In this document: one piece after another, positions 12,481 to 24,324 of the stretch
Position numbering within the stretch: position 1 is the first letter of the stretch
Layout: the number at the start of each line of letters is the position of its first letter
Assembly: GCA_034509755.1 (NCBI GenBank)
Contig: CM067548.1
Location: forward strand, 10,995,188 to 11,059,187
Origin: Anisodus tanguticus
Taxonomy: Eukaryota > Streptophyta > Magnoliopsida > Solanales > Solanaceae
Reading direction: 5' to 3'
DNA: 64,000 nt
Position numbers and translations under genes: made by a program
Notes under the pieces: generated by a model
What the model saw: only the letters and a program-made list of their open reading frames with translations
What the model was told of the DNA's origin: nothing
Database searches by the model: none

Positions 12481-13134
12481 CTTCTTAACATATACAGGGC
12501 ATCCCAGGGTCTCATATGTTTAAGAGTTGGCTTCTTGCCACACCATATCTCATAGGGTGTCTTTTCTACTGACTTGGAAGGAACCCTGTTCAGAACATAT
12601 ATTGAGGTTTGTATAGCATGTCCCCAAAGGTATGTCGGTAGAGCTGAGGAGCTCATTATGGATCGAACCATATCCAATAAGGTTCGGTATCTCCTTTCGG
12701 CAACACCATTCATCTGTGGTGTTCCAGGAGGTGTCCACTGTGATTGGACTCCATGTAGCTTTAAGTAACCAGAAAATCCTTGCTCAAGTATTCACCTCCT
12801 CGATCCGATTGAAGGGTCTTGATACTTGTGGAAGTTGCTTCTCAGCTTCCGACTTGTACTCTTTGAACTTCTCAAAAGTCTCGGATTTGTGTCTCATAAG
12901 ATACACATATCCATACTTTGTGAAGTCGTCAGTAAAAGTGATGAAGTATGGGAAGCCTCCTTTAGCCTGAGTCGAAAATGGCCCACATACATCAGTATGG
13001 ACCAACTCAAGCACCTCTTTGGCTCGCACACCTTTCCCATAAAGTGGCTTATTGGTCATCTTTCCTCTCAAGCAAGATTCACAGTTACCATAAGACTCCA
13101 AGTCAAATGGTTCAAAGTAGTCTAACTTCCTCAA
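12306..13134 (-). pseudogene. copia-1 integrase, decayed
   Basis: Two frames carry the integrase core. 12784-13134 has the zinc-domain CESC (about residues 19-22), HTDVCGPF with the first catalytic Asp, and FTDDFTKYGYVYLM with the second. 12306-12713 starts MNGVAERRYR, which contains the catalytic Glu, and goes on to the WGHAIQTSIYVLNRVPSKS block. The frames are separated by a frameshift near 12720-12785. Integrase would insert the cDNA. All three acidic residues can be seen but not in one frame. Confidence 0.88.
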
Positions 13135-13700
13135 CCTTGCTATCCTTGATTCGTTGATATGACCAAGTCTATAGTTCCATAGGTAGGTAGAGTTTCTATT
13201 ACTTATCTTGGCTCATTTATTTTGTACATTGAATATCTCTCGACTACAGTTTAGTGTATATAATCCTTCCACAAGAGGAGCAGTTCCATAAATAACATTA
13301 TCAAAAGACAGTACTTGACTGCCATTATATATATATGAGAAAAAACCCTTCATGTCCAAAATTGGGATAGAAATGATATTCCTCGTTAACGAGGGTACAT
13401 AGTAGCAATCATTCAACACTAAACAATAGCCAGAAGGCAAATTTAATCTATAAGTTCCTACGCGCTCAGCATCCACTCGTGCTCCATTTCCAACGCGTAG
13501 GTCTACCTCTCTTAGTCCAACCTTCCTGCTATCAGTTAGCCCGTGCACATTTGTACAAATGTATGAGCCACAAGCTGTATCCAATACCCAGGAATGAGTG
13601 TTATTTATAGACATATTTATTTCAATGACGTACATACCTTGTCCACCAAATGCAGAAGCACCTGTTGTTTTTCCTCCTCCTGGTGCCGTGCAGTCCTTCT
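13135..13700 (-). pseudogene. copia-1 protease and pre-integrase region
   Basis: The open frame 13213-13635 contains WVLDTACGSYIC, the aspartic protease active-site region (Asp at residue 19). It reads DTA-C-G where a DTG-type motif is usual, so the glycine after Thr is lost. The middle matches protease and the end (GLYTLNCSREIFN) the gag-pre-integrase linker. The integrase His pair (RLGHINESR) lies around 13150-13175 just beyond a stop. Confidence 0.8.
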
Positions 13701-14487
13701 TTCAATGCCCCTTCTTGTAGCAGTTGAGGCATTCATCCTTAGCCTGATTTACCTTGTTATTCTTCACACCTCCCTTAGGTTTCATAGCTGAGGGTGGAAC
13801 GACTGCTTTCCCCTTCTTTTTCTGCCATTACTTGCCTTTCGGCTTGGGTCGGCTAGTAGAGCTCACCATGAGCACAACTTTGCCTTTGGAAGTGGAAGAC
13901 TCAAAGGTCTTTAGCATGTTGTGCATATCCGGCAGACTCGCCTTCGTTTCATTCATATTGTAATTCACTATGAAGTTTTCAAAGAAACGAGGGAGAGAGT
14001 TCAGGATGAGGGTGGTAGCGACATTCTTTTCCAGCTCCGTTCCAATTGAAGCAAGCCTCTCTATCAGCCCTATCATCTTCAACACTTGCTGCGAGACCTG
14101 GCCCCCTTCATTGAGCTTACACTTAAAGAGTTCTATCAGTAACTCATATTCCATAGTCTGGGATTGTGAGTCATAGAGACTCTTCAAGTGTTCGAGCATC
14201 TCATTGGGACCCATGTTCTCATGTTGTCTCTGAAGTTTCATAGACATGGAAGACAACATCACGCACTGTGCTGAAGTGGCATCATCTAGGTGTTTTTGGT
14301 AAGCATCCTTATCAAAAGAGGCATATTCAGCAGAGTCTGTCGCAGGGAATGTTGGGAACACCGTGTCCAACACGTATTCTATTTTCTCTTGTCTCAGCAC
14401 TATTCGCAAATTTCTCAGCTAATTAAGGTAGTTTGGTCCAGTAAGTTTGTTCATTTCAATCAACATTTTCAATGATAAGCTCGACAT
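13690..14487 (-). pseudogene. copia-1 gag (UBN2-type) with zinc knuckle, decayed
   Basis: The ATG at 14485-14487 begins MSSLSLKMLIEMNKLTGPNY. A TAG follows near 14420 where a Trp codon is expected. The open part 13828-14409 (193 codons) is a copia Gag body: LKSLYDSQSQTMEYELLIEL, LNSLPRFFENFIVNYNMNE, then a basic end SRPKPKGK. A CCHC knuckle (CLNCYKKGH-stop-KKDC) lies near 13690-13735 and is broken by a stop where Trp is expected. Gag would form the virus-like particle. Confidence 0.88.
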
Positions 14488-16073
14488 CTTTGATAATCTG
14501 AAGAATTAGATAGACTGAAAATCAAACTCAAAATTTTATTTCCTATTACACACATTCGTTTAGGCTAATCAACATGGCCTTTTGTTTAATTAGCTCCCAC
14601 TATTTTAACATACTTCTACGACCCCATGGTAGCATACGGACCTATATTAATTAAGGTCATAATGGGCCAAGACCCAAGCCTATGCTATCTCCGCGTTTGC
14701 TTTGGCTGATAACTTCAATAACACATATTGGTAGGTTCTAAACCAATTGCAAAACTTATTTGCAACTCTTGGTTGATCAAATATTACATTTAATATTGCA
14801 TCCTTAGAATAGTCCGACACTTTGGCGCCAAGATTTGTCTAAGCAAGTCAACCCCATTACACAACTGCATTTATGTATCTAAGTAAATTTGGCCTTTGTG
14901 AGCAAATACTTTGGTGTAAATACACACAAAAGTTTATCGTTTACCTTCACATTAAAACACATCTATGAAAGAGTCTGGGTCCTCGTAGACTTAGAGCAAA
15001 TGCTTTGACATAAATACTCGTATCGCCGAAAAGAATTTTTCACTCTGACAATTATAATGGACGACGCATTTTAATTTAGACTTGTATTTAAAATTTTGGG
15101 GAACATTTTAATTCATGGTTTTAACCAAGATCAACTCTTTTACGACATATCCAATATGACATCTTAATATCATGCAAAACTAATGACACATATAGTTGGG
15201 AACCGTCAACCCAATATGCATGATATAAGATGGTTTAATCAAATACCGGGCGTCGCCTGCCCAAACAGTTATAGCGGACGGTATTCTAGTAATTTAAATG
15301 ACAAACAATTTGACATTTAGCACATAAACAGTATACTTATCAAATATAATGTATAATAATAATCATGGGTTAAACATTCTGAAGAAAAAAAAAAATCAAC
15401 CGATTGGGCCGCGGCTCTAATCATTAGGGTCGCGACGTCAGTGAGGCAGAAACCGAATTTATGCTTCTGCAATGCATTAGAGCCGCAGCGCTCCACCATG
15501 GGGCCGCGGCGCTTGCAAGGCAGAAACCTTCGGCTTGCATTAGGGCCACGGTGCTCCACCATGGGGCCGCGACGCCTAATGTCCAGAAAGTCTGGAAGTT
15601 AAAAAATGAACCATTAAGGCCGCGACGCTCCACCATGGAGCCGCGACGCCGCCTTGAAAACCCTAGCAAGCGCCACGGCGCCCTACCATAGGGCCGCGGT
15701 GCCGACGTTCTGACAAAATATTTCTGTGTTGATTTTTCAAAATCGTTCAAGCCCTAAATCCAATTTAGGGATCAAATCACAGAACCTTTATCATCACCCA
15801 CCATTATCAATAACGCTCATATCGACCATCATTCGTTCTTACCCGTTCTTAGCCGTGCACCGTGCAATGAGCTGGAAAACGCACTTTTGGCTTAGTTCGA
15901 GTTAGAGCGGAATGAGTTCCTCGAGTTAGCGTAGGAGATAATTTACGGTGATATCAAAAGGTTAACATTCTGTCAAGACATGTAGGGTTTCAAGAAGCCT
16001 TGTTTTAATCCAATTTTATGTTTAACCCATATTATTATGTTATTCAATTGTTATATTACCATTGAACTAGTCT
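14488..16073 (-). other. copia-1 5' leader with GC-rich imperfect repeats
   Basis: This untranslated stretch lies between primer site and gag. 14490-15300 is AT-rich with no ORF of note. 15400-15710 is sharply GC-rich, with about five imperfect copies of a unit containing GGCCGCGGCGCTCCACCATG. Several overlapping open frames there are a by-product of the repeat. Confidence 0.75.
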
Positions 16074-16088
16074 GGGTTCTGATACCAC
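16074..16088 (-). other. copia-1 primer binding site (initiator Met tRNA)
   Basis: On the minus strand the LTR end is followed by GTGGTATCAGAACC, matching the TGGTATCAGAGC complement of initiator methionine tRNA with a change near the end. Confidence 0.9.
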
Positions 16089-17616
16089 TGTAGGGTTTTG
16101 TTGGGTCCAAAACACATAAGTAAGGCACATCGGAAGTTAAAAATTTTGTTCTTACTTACCCCAACAACTTATTCTAGTATGGTTATATGACAATCAAAAC
16201 ATGTAATCATAAAGCATCTTTATGAACACTTACAGGTTGTATTTATCTAGAATCTTTATCTACTATAGGTGCGCACGTGAATGCCCTTACGATTGCAAAC
16301 TCCAAGCTTCAATGTATTTCTCTTTCGGAAAGCTAGGAAATCCGGCAGAGGTTCGAGAGAGTATTTTGATTCTAAGTCTCTAAGACTTGGAGTAATATTA
16401 TGAAATTGGTGTGTGGAATAATGAAGGAAATGTCTGTATTTATAAGGGAAAATTAGGTCAAAACCGAATTAGGGTTTGACATTGGGCCTGGCCCATAAAT
16501 CGAGACAGATTAGGTCATTAGCGATGCAGCGCTCGACGTGGCCCTACACCGTATCGATTTATTTTCCGCACATTCTTAATTAAATCCAAAATCCAATTTT
16601 GACTTAATTAAAATAATCATTATTCATTTAAATATGTCGATTCTAAATCGAATATTTAATACCCTCTTAATACATCCTTAGATCGAAAAGACAATCGACA
16701 TAGTGTGACCCTACAGGCCTTCACATATCGACATTAATCAAATTAAGGTCTACGCGGAACTCCTAGACGGCGCCGCAAGCCGAACTCAATATGTGAAGTA
16801 CGTTTACATGAATCCAGTAAACTTAACCTCTATGTGGTAAGATAAAATCCTTTCATTCACGACACACCCGATCAAGCTTAGGATTTGTAAGTGTATCCAA
16901 ATGGCTTAATCATTGTATCTCATCTATATTAGTTGACAACTAGACCATATTCTAAATATGTCTATTGCGTTGGCCAACGACTTAGTCAACCTAATATCAC
17001 TGAGAAGCTAAGTGTTCTCTCGAATATACATTCGAGGAATGAATCCTAATCTTGGCTCAAATACCACCTTTAATCCACATCGTAATGTACCCAATACAAG
17101 CTGTATCTCAACCTATAAGGCATTTGAGCTAAGGACAGGATCAAAGTACATTACTTTGTAGACAAGGTACGTATTGACCTCAAGTCTAAGGACTTCTATC
17201 TCCCACACGCTGATCATACTTTAGACAAGTATAACAAACAGTATATCAGCAGGGTATACCAATACTTCCAAAGTATCCATGTGTCCATCACAAGTAGCCA
17301 TTACTCGTAGCAGGTGAGACATACTACATTCTCTAAGGATGTGATCCAGATCACATGTCGACTTATCACATATCATCGATATCCCATTTTCGATGATCAT
17401 TAGTCGAGGCTATTTTAAGAGTTACGTTATAATATTAATAACTCACATTATTAATAACAACGTAACCTCCAGGTATGCATATTATAGAATATTATAAACA
17501 ATCAATTAATAATTCAATAATTGCAAATGCCAAAATATTAATCTCCATTAATAATAATACGAATGTGTGTAAAGTACATTTGTCCTAATATAGATTGTCT
17601 ATAGGACATAAATATA
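16089..17616 (-). repeat. copia-1 5' LTR, about 1528 bp
   Basis: Partner of 8741-10292. TATAAATA on the minus strand (plus 16437-16444) is a plausible promoter. Compared with the other LTR it lacks a GC-rich 23-base segment near 16525 and the terminal CTTTCA at its right edge, where it runs into unrelated sequence at 17617. Confidence 0.9.
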
Positions 17617-18209
17617 GTAGGATTACTATCACCGGTTTATCTTCTCACGTCCAAGGTCCGCTAGCTGCATCACTTGGCTACAAAATCTTTTAAATAAAAT
17701 ATAATTAATGATAAGGAACACAACAAAATCCTAACTAATGATCACATAACTTCAGTCAACTATCAGTAGCCATATAATTAACTTCAAGACTGGACTTTAG
17801 TGCTAACAGTGTAGATACTTCATCCCATTTGATGAAACAAAGAAAAATAACAAGCTAAACAAATGAACTTTCAGTGTTTGATCTTTTCAATTTTGTCAAC
17901 TCTCAGTTCTATTCTGCAACATTCTTTTTTTGGTTCAACAAACTTGTATGGAAGTCACCAAAGTAACTTATACTATCTGATGCAATACAGTGTTCATCAG
18001 TTAAGTATCATGATTGCTCACATGCTATAATATTTACCATTTGATAGCTTAAATACCACCAATAGGCAATGCACTTATAAACAGAGAAATCAGTTCACGA
18101 GGAGTTTACTCCATACTGCTATTCTTGTGTTTATACTTTCAAATCTGAATAGTTGTGTCTTTACCAAAAATTGGACCAATCAATCTCACATTCAAAACTA
18201 AAAAAGAAA
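17617..18209. other. CACTA internal non-coding DNA
   Basis: AT-rich, with no gene or repeat that I can recognise. It lies downstream of the TNPA-like gene on the minus strand and probably holds its 3' untranslated region or last intron. Confidence 0.5.
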
Positions 18210-18605
18210 TTATGAAATATTCCTTACCGTTGAAGGAGTAGTAGAAACGAAGATCACAGCAAATTCTTCAGGTATTCTCCCTTCTTTCATTATCATATAC
18301 GTCTTGAAAGCATTCATCATTTGAATGTGAGCATTCATCATAACATTGTAGTTGTCTTGGCTTTTATTGTGATCATTCAACATCTGATTGTACTTCTCTT
18401 GGCATTTCGAAGAACATGAAGCATTATTATAATTTGAAGCATTCAAATCACTATACCGGGTCTTGTTTGTTTAAAAGCTCTGCTCTGGACAGCTCCTAAT
18501 CCCAAGCACCTTACCCGTCCAGAATGCTCTTTTCCTAGCACCTTACCAACGGCATCATTTGGCAAAATTTCAGACTCGTCCGTGGTGCTTTGAGTCATGG
18601 CTAGC
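18210..18605 (-). pseudogene. CACTA TNPA-like protein (Transposase_24 family), C-terminal exons
   Basis: Minus-strand reading of 18468-18605 gives ILPNDAVGKVLGKEHSGRVR followed by CLGLGAV. The V(L)G...GRVRCLG block is typical of the second protein of plant CACTA elements. 18210-18446 (78 codons) reads a Gln/Asn/Met-rich helical segment and KEGRIPEEFAVIF, the usual C-terminal part. TNPA-type proteins bind subterminal motifs and help bring the ends together. The gene starts at 24027 or earlier and is interrupted by copia-2 between 20139 and 23094. Confidence 0.7.
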
Positions 18606-20138
18606 TCAATTTTTTCCTAAATACAGCACGCACCAATAACTCAATTACCAGTTGACAAAAAAAAAAAAAAAGGAAGTGTCAATATTCTAAGGAAGCTTTA
18701 AAACACTGAACACCAACCATACAGTTTGTAATGCCTCCTAAAACTAGATTGCTGGAAATTTTAGCATATAGCCAATGCACCTCAATTTCAAATACTTAAA
18801 AGCTTATTAAAAAGGGCTGGAGTTCAACCAAAACTACTTTAAAAACTACAAACAAACATCTCAACCTCATTTGGAGCATACTGATCCAAAAGTAAATGGA
18901 GTACATTATTTATCACTTAACAGAACAAGACAATGACTGCTTACGTTATTTATGATAGGATTCGAGCTCAAAGCATTGCGCAAGAATGCAATGTTAAAGC
19001 CTAGAGGATTCTGAGACTTAACGACCAAACAGATCATAATTTTCTTTTCTAAATCGGACCAAAAATAAGACACCACATCTGAACTCAACAGAACCAAACA
19101 AAAGCAATAGGAACTCCCTTTGTCTCATAAACTTTCAGCTAGGAAACCACAAGAAGAGTAAAACGCGTAAGGACGGAAAAGTATCGAACACATGATTCGT
19201 GTTTATTAACTAGCACTTCGGACAAAATTCGAAAGAAAAGCTAAAGGAAAACTGAAACTGGAACTTGGTCAATTCTCCAACAAATAATTCATAGATAAAG
19301 CATTTTCGACATAGAATCCAGAAGACTCTTCCTACAACATTCTGATGCAGTCTATCAGATATAGGGGCATAAATTCCTATTTTATTTTATTTTCTATAAC
19401 ATACTAGAGTGTGCATATTTTCTTGTTAGAATAATAACTACAGTATCCAAGGCTATGCCACCTTAGAGGAATAAAACGCACCAAAGCACAGAGATATATT
19501 TAGCTTTCAAATATCATATCACCTTATGACCTATACTTGGCCATATTTGCCAGAACACAAGTAGAAGTTCCTAAAAGAGGTACTGTTTTATAAGATATGA
19601 GAAAGGCATCTTTGGACATGCTATTTATTATCAAGAAAAATTGAGGTTCATGTTCATGCAATATCCAATTCAAACTCTCCTACATGCTGGTCATTTGGTA
19701 TATGTAAATCTACATACATACTGTCCATAAAGTAAATAAGAACACCTAGCTTTGAAAATTTTATGTTAAACACATACTTTCACATATGACTAGAAAGATG
19801 TGTGAACCATATCTTTCTAATGGGGAAGGTTTTCTATCCAATGTGATCATTCAAGAATGCATATCATTTTATCTGTATCATAGCCAGACATATCAAAGGG
19901 TTACTACTCGATTCGACCTACTGATTTAAACATGATGAAATCCCTTTTTTTAGGGAAGAACAAAATGTAACGAAGCTCTTCAAACTAAGATGATTTTAAA
20001 AAAAAATAGTTGAGCATTTTTGGAGAAAAAAACAAATAACTAGTCTTTATGAATTGTGATGTTCAAACTATTATATATAGATTCACATTTTACCACATAT
20101 CATATCACATAAAAGGGACGGAACTATATGAAAGAAAT
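18606..20138. other. CACTA internal DNA (probable intron), no gene seen
   Basis: AT-rich with stops in all frames. Its position between two parts of the TNPA-like gene suggests an intron. The small open stretch at 18906-19097 shows no known domain. Confidence 0.5.
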
Positions 20139-20429
20139 AATCCCTTGATTATTTTCATTACTTGAAAGGGTATATATACAATTTACATATTTCCATAATA
20201 GGAGAATCATATTCCTATTTTACTCCTAAAACATTATTTTATTGGGAGACTAACTATAAAAGTATGGTAAGTGTACAATACTATTTAGACTACAATATTA
20301 ACTACACACTTGGAGATAGAAAAGGACTGCCTACGGATTGGGCAGTAATAAGCAGTAACCGAGAACAATATATGCTAGATATACATAATATACACACGTA
20401 TATCGTGTGTGTATTATGTATATTTAACA
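20139..20429 (-). repeat. copia-2 3' LTR
   Basis: About 291 bp, closely similar to 22799-23094. It ends TTTAACA on the plus strand. The minus-strand GCGGGGGTG next to it (20430-20438) is the polypurine tract. Confidence 0.85.
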
Positions 20430-20966
20430 CACCCCCGCAGTCATAGCGGGCGGTCTTCGAACGCTGAGACTGTCCCTAAAATCTTCAAAAAGGACCGAGG
20501 GAAGACCCTTCGTAAAGATGTCGGCAATTTGATACTTGGACGGGACATGACAGACGCGTACTTGACCACAAACAACCTTTTCGCGAACAAAGTGAATGTC
20601 CATCTCGATATGTTTAGTGCGCTGATGTTGAACCGGATTACCAAAAAGGTAGATGGCACTAACATTATCGCAATAAACCAAGGTTACCTTCTGAATAGGG
20701 CAATGAAGCTCTAACAGCAAATTACGTAACCAACATGATTTCGAGACCACATTAGCTATCCTTCGATACTCGGCCTCGGCACTGGATCGGGACAAAGTCG
20801 ACTGACGTTTCGCAGACCAGGAGACCAAGTTATTGCCAAGAAACATACAATATCCAAACGTAGACCGTCTGGTGTCCGGACAGCCACCCCAATCAGCATC
20901 TGTATACGAGACAAGTGTGGACGTCGATGAAGGATATAAATGCAAGCCATAGTCCAGTGTACCCTA
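20430..20966 (-). pseudogene. copia-2 RNase H
   Basis: The frame 20424-20945 carries SYTDADWGGCPDTRRST, SAKRQSTLSRSSAEAEYR, CDNVSAIYL and TKHIEMDIHFVREKV: a full copia RNase H with acidic residues intact. It shares its frame with the RT at 20964-22133 and is separated from it by one TAG codon (20964-20966). Confidence 0.9.
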
Positions 20967-22133
20967 AGTATACCTAATGATGCGTTTGAGCGCATTTATG
21001 TGCTCAACCCTGGGATCATGCATAAACAAACACACTTGTTGTACAACATACGTAATATCTGGTCTCGTGAATGTAAGATATTGAAGGGCCCCTACAAGAC
21101 TGCGATAGCGGGTTGGATCCTCGTATGGTGCGCCGGTCGCAGCACCCAATTTGGGCTTAGTATCAACTGAAGTAGAAGTGGACTTACAGGCTGACATCCC
21201 AGCCCTCTCAATGATCTCGATGGCATACTTCCTCTGTGATAAGAACAATCCACCTGCATGACAGGTGACAGCAATCCCCAAAAAATAACTCAAGTGCCCC
21301 AAGTCTTTCATAGCAAACTCTGAACTGAGCATTGTCATGATAGACTGGCGTAAGACATCGAAAGAGAAAGTCAAGATAATATCATCCACATATATTAGTA
21401 TGTAAGCCAAGGACGAACCACGGCGATATATGAACAAGAAATTATCCGACCTGCTGTGTGTGAACTCAATAGTCGAGACATAGTCGACAAACCTCTTATA
21501 CCAGGCCCGTGGAGACTGCTTAAGCCCATATAATGACTTCTTCAACAAAAAGACATGATAAGGATACTTAGGGTCCCTAAACCCCAATGGCTGATGCATG
21601 TACACTGTTTTCTTGAGATCACCATGTAAGAAAGCATTTTTCACATCCAACTGATAGATGGGCCATGCTTTCGAAAGAGCCAAGCTGAGTACAGTGCGAA
21701 TGGTAGCCAGTTTGACCACCGGACTAAACGTCTCCCTACAATCCACACCAACCTGCTGAGTCTTACCATCACCCACAAGCCGTGCAAATGAACTGTTCGA
21801 ATTGTCCTTTTGAGCAAAATTCTCCATAGACCTGATAATATTAATACCATAGGGACGGGGCACCAACTCCCACGTCTTATTATCAATAAGAGCATTATAT
21901 TCGTCGGTCATAGCAATTTTCCAATTCGGGTCATTTAAAGCAAACACATGATTATGGGGTAAGGGTGATTTAAGAACATTAGAATGTAAATTAAAATGCC
22001 TTTTTTGGTTTAAAAACACCCCGTTGACTACGAGTGACCGGTCCATGACTCGGGGAAGAATTGGGCGAATTTTGGGAATTAGCGGGACATGTGACGGACC
22101 GGCCAGTGAGCAGTGGGCCCGCTGGCCCAACAC
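20967..22133 (-). pseudogene. copia-2 reverse transcriptase
   Basis: Open frame of 389 codons. Blocks: NDPNWKIAMTDEYNALIDNK, ETFSPVVKLATIRTVLSLAL, QLDVKNAFLHGDLKKTVYMH, YGLKQSPRAWYKRF, YVDDI (YVDD codons 21381-21392) and KDLGHLSYFLGIAV, then TRPDITYVVQQ. The catalytic residues are intact. The section near residues 105-120 (MENFAQKDNSNSSFARL) has lost the usual KWVF/KARLVAKG pattern, probably through paired frameshifts. Style is Ale/Retrofit-like copia. Confidence 0.9.
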
Positions 22134-22798
22134 TGGAAATTAGTGCCTGAACTGGACTGGATACAACTACTGGAACAGTGGCGTTCCTGGGCTGGGAAGA
22201 TGGCCCAATTTCCGTCACTGGTCCAGTTACGGGAACAGTGGTTGGAACTGTGGGGCCAGCGGGCAGTGGGCCCGCTGGTGGATCTGAGGTGTGGGATACG
22301 TTCGAAAAGTGATGAATAATATACAGTGATATACCGTCATCCAAAAAATTATACGGACTTGGCACGGGACTACTCAATTTGGCAAACAGGAATTGGGATT
22401 CATCAAAAGTAACATGGCGACTAATGATGATTTTATTTGAAGATAAATCAAAACATTTGTAACCACGATGATTTGACGGATAATAAAAAAACACACAAGG
22501 CGTAGAACGGGCCTGAAGTTTGTTAATTATGGTGGATGGAAACAGTGGATAACACAAGCACCCAAAGACCCTAAGATGTAAATACGAAGGAGTCTAATAA
22601 TATAAAATTTGAAGAGGGGACGAATATGTCAAATCTTTGGACGGAAGAATGTTAAGAATATATGTAGCCATTTGTAGAGCATGATGCCAAAAAGGAGGGG
22701 GTACGGAAGCATGGAGCAATAAAGTTCGGACAATGTTATTAATGGTACGAATTTTGCATTCGGCTTTCTCATTTTGTGAAGACGTATGTGGGCACGAA
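21991..22798 (-). pseudogene. copia-2 integrase C-terminal half
   Basis: Reading from 22798 on the minus strand gives FSCPHTSSQNEKAECKIRTI, which contains the catalytic Glu region. A second frame (21991-22557) continues with the integrase tail and a Pro/Ser-rich spacer. The first two catalytic aspartates and the zinc domain are deleted. The break point is at the LTR junction. Confidence 0.85.
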
Positions 22799-23094
22799 AA
22801 ATCCCTTGATTATTTTCATTACTTGAAAGGATATATATACAATTTACATATTTCCATAATAGGAGAATCATATTTCTATTCTACTTCTAAAACCTTATTC
22901 TATTGTGAGACTAACTATACAAGTATGGTAAGTGTACAATACTAATTAGACTACAATATTAATTACACACTTGGAGATAGAAAAGGACTGCCCACGGATT
23001 GGGCAGTAATAAGCAGTAACCGAGAACAATATATGCTAGATATACATAATATACACATGTATATCGTGTGTATATTAGGTATATTTTATAAACA
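22799..23094 (-). repeat. copia-2 5' LTR, joined to integrase by deletion
   Basis: Partner of 20139-20429 with scattered substitutions. Its left edge directly abuts integrase sequence, and no primer site is present. The first shared bases are AATCCCTTGATT. Confidence 0.8.
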
Positions 23095-23394
23095 CCAGTT
23101 AAATAGCTAACAAGTCTAAACTACTGCGAAATCAAGTAAACAACCAACAGTAGCAGAGTTACTGAAACGTCAAAAAAAGATTCGATTTCACATAGAGACG
23201 AAACTGAAAGCCATTTAATTCAAACAAAATTAGAACCGAACTATCCCGTACTAAATTGTAAATGCCCAGAAACTAAAAGAAACGAAAACAAACAAAGATG
23301 ACGAAGAGAACTGCTGAACTAATTACTTAAGGTACTTAAAATTGATATCATGATGATAACATCTAAAGGAACTGCTGAAAATGAACTTTCTACT
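23095..23394. other. CACTA internal DNA between TNPA-like exons
   Basis: AT-rich with no open frame. It is probably intron sequence split from 18606-20138 by copia-2. Confidence 0.45.
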
Positions 23395-24027
23395 CTTCCT
23401 TACCTAAGAGTAATTACATAAAAACTTTCACATATCTCTTTTGCCGCCTCATTAACATATGACCCATCTTCATTGAGTAGCGAGATAAAGTAGTCCTCGT
23501 CCAGGCTTTTGTCCAGTCTCAGCCATCTATAAATGAAAAAACTAAAGTCGTAATAACTTAACTAAGGAATAGTTGTTAGTTTAATTGAAGTAATAAAAAA
23601 TGAAGTACCATCTTTCACCATTTCAGCCCTTCTTCTAGAGTTGGGTTTGGAGCTACCAATGTGCGAAACGATTTGTTTCTTCCGAATTTCAGAATTTATT
23701 TTACACATTACTTTAAAAAAAAATACTTAAAAGTTAAGATAGACAAATAAATAACCTTATAATTACACCTACCAATTGAAGCATTTAAATAAATACCCTT
23801 GTTTTTTCTTTAAGGCGATAATCAACATAACAAATCCATTGATCCCGTGGAATCCCCTCTGAAACTTTATCTATTGCCTCAGCTCTTATCTCAGCACTAC
23901 TCTTAAGTGGGTCATCAACTCTATCAAACAACTTTAGCCTTCTTCCGCCCCACTTGTTACACATCGAATTATAAGCATATTGTCTTGCATTTGACTCGGT
24001 GGTCCTAAAACAAAATCGCGGCTTCAA
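23395..24027 (-). pseudogene. CACTA TNPA-like protein (Transposase_24 family), N-terminal and middle exons
   Basis: Minus-strand 23785-24027 ends with GIPRDQWICYVDYRLKEKTR. 23610-23710 reads INSEIRKKQIVSHIGSSKPN followed by SRRRAEM. 23400-23530 reads MAETGQKPGRGLLYLATQ and, after a one-base frame change, EDGSYVNEAAKEICE. In this order these are the conserved blocks of the Transposase_24 family of plant CACTA elements. Intron-like AT-rich gaps separate them. The frame change in the last block suggests decay. Confidence 0.78.
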
Positions 24028-24324
24028 GAATAAAAGAAATGATTAGCTTATCTATTATATGCGAATATACAAGCGGTCCAATATAAGCAAGCATGCATTA
24101 CTTTTTGATGGATCACTAACAAGACAAAAGAGTCGTAAACATTTAGTGCTTAAACGTACAAGTGAATGAAAGATCGCAAAGCATTTTAAGTCTGTCAAAT
24201 AAATCAGTAATGAACCTCAATATAGCCTATACCTTTATAAATTGATCAAAGCAACGGTTGAAGTATGCCGCAGGTAAATCGGACCATTTTTCAAAGTGAA
24301 TTGGAAATATGGAGCTGTCTTTTG
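24028..24324. other. CACTA internal DNA between the two transposon genes
   Basis: AT-rich. This is where the rest of the TNP2-like transposase should continue, but I see no transposase core here. Confidence 0.5.

Larger units (their letters stand above)
8741..17616 (-). mobile_element. Ty1/copia retrotransposon with 1.5-kb LTRs (copia-1), inside CACTA
   Basis: Two direct LTR copies (8741-10292 and 16089-17616) flank minus-strand gag-pol (10300-14487). The primer site (16074-16088) and polypurine tract (10293-10306) are in the right places for minus orientation. Domain order gag, PR, IN, RT, RNase H is copia. All domains are present but broken. The right LTR lacks its last six or so bases, so no target duplication could be confirmed (left flank ATTGT). 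Confidence 0.92.
20139..23094 (-). mobile_element. Ty1/copia element with internal deletion (copia-2), inside CACTA
   Basis: Direct repeats at 20139-20429 and 22799-23094 are the LTRs. RNase H, RT and the integrase C-terminal half lie between them on the minus strand. The right LTR is joined directly to integrase codons at 22798/22799, so primer site, gag, protease and the integrase N-terminus are deleted. It interrupts the CACTA TNPA-like gene. No 5-bp target duplication was found, and the left edge may extend a little past 20139. Confidence 0.88.

Noticed and set aside
15317..15750. Three overlapping open frames in the GC-rich stretch
   Set aside because: Shadow frames of the imperfect GC-rich repeat in the copia-1 leader. 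None has a known domain.
20162..20446. 94-codon plus-strand open frame and its near copy at 22733-22945
   Set aside because: Both lie across the copia-2 LTRs. The similarity is simply the LTR repeat.
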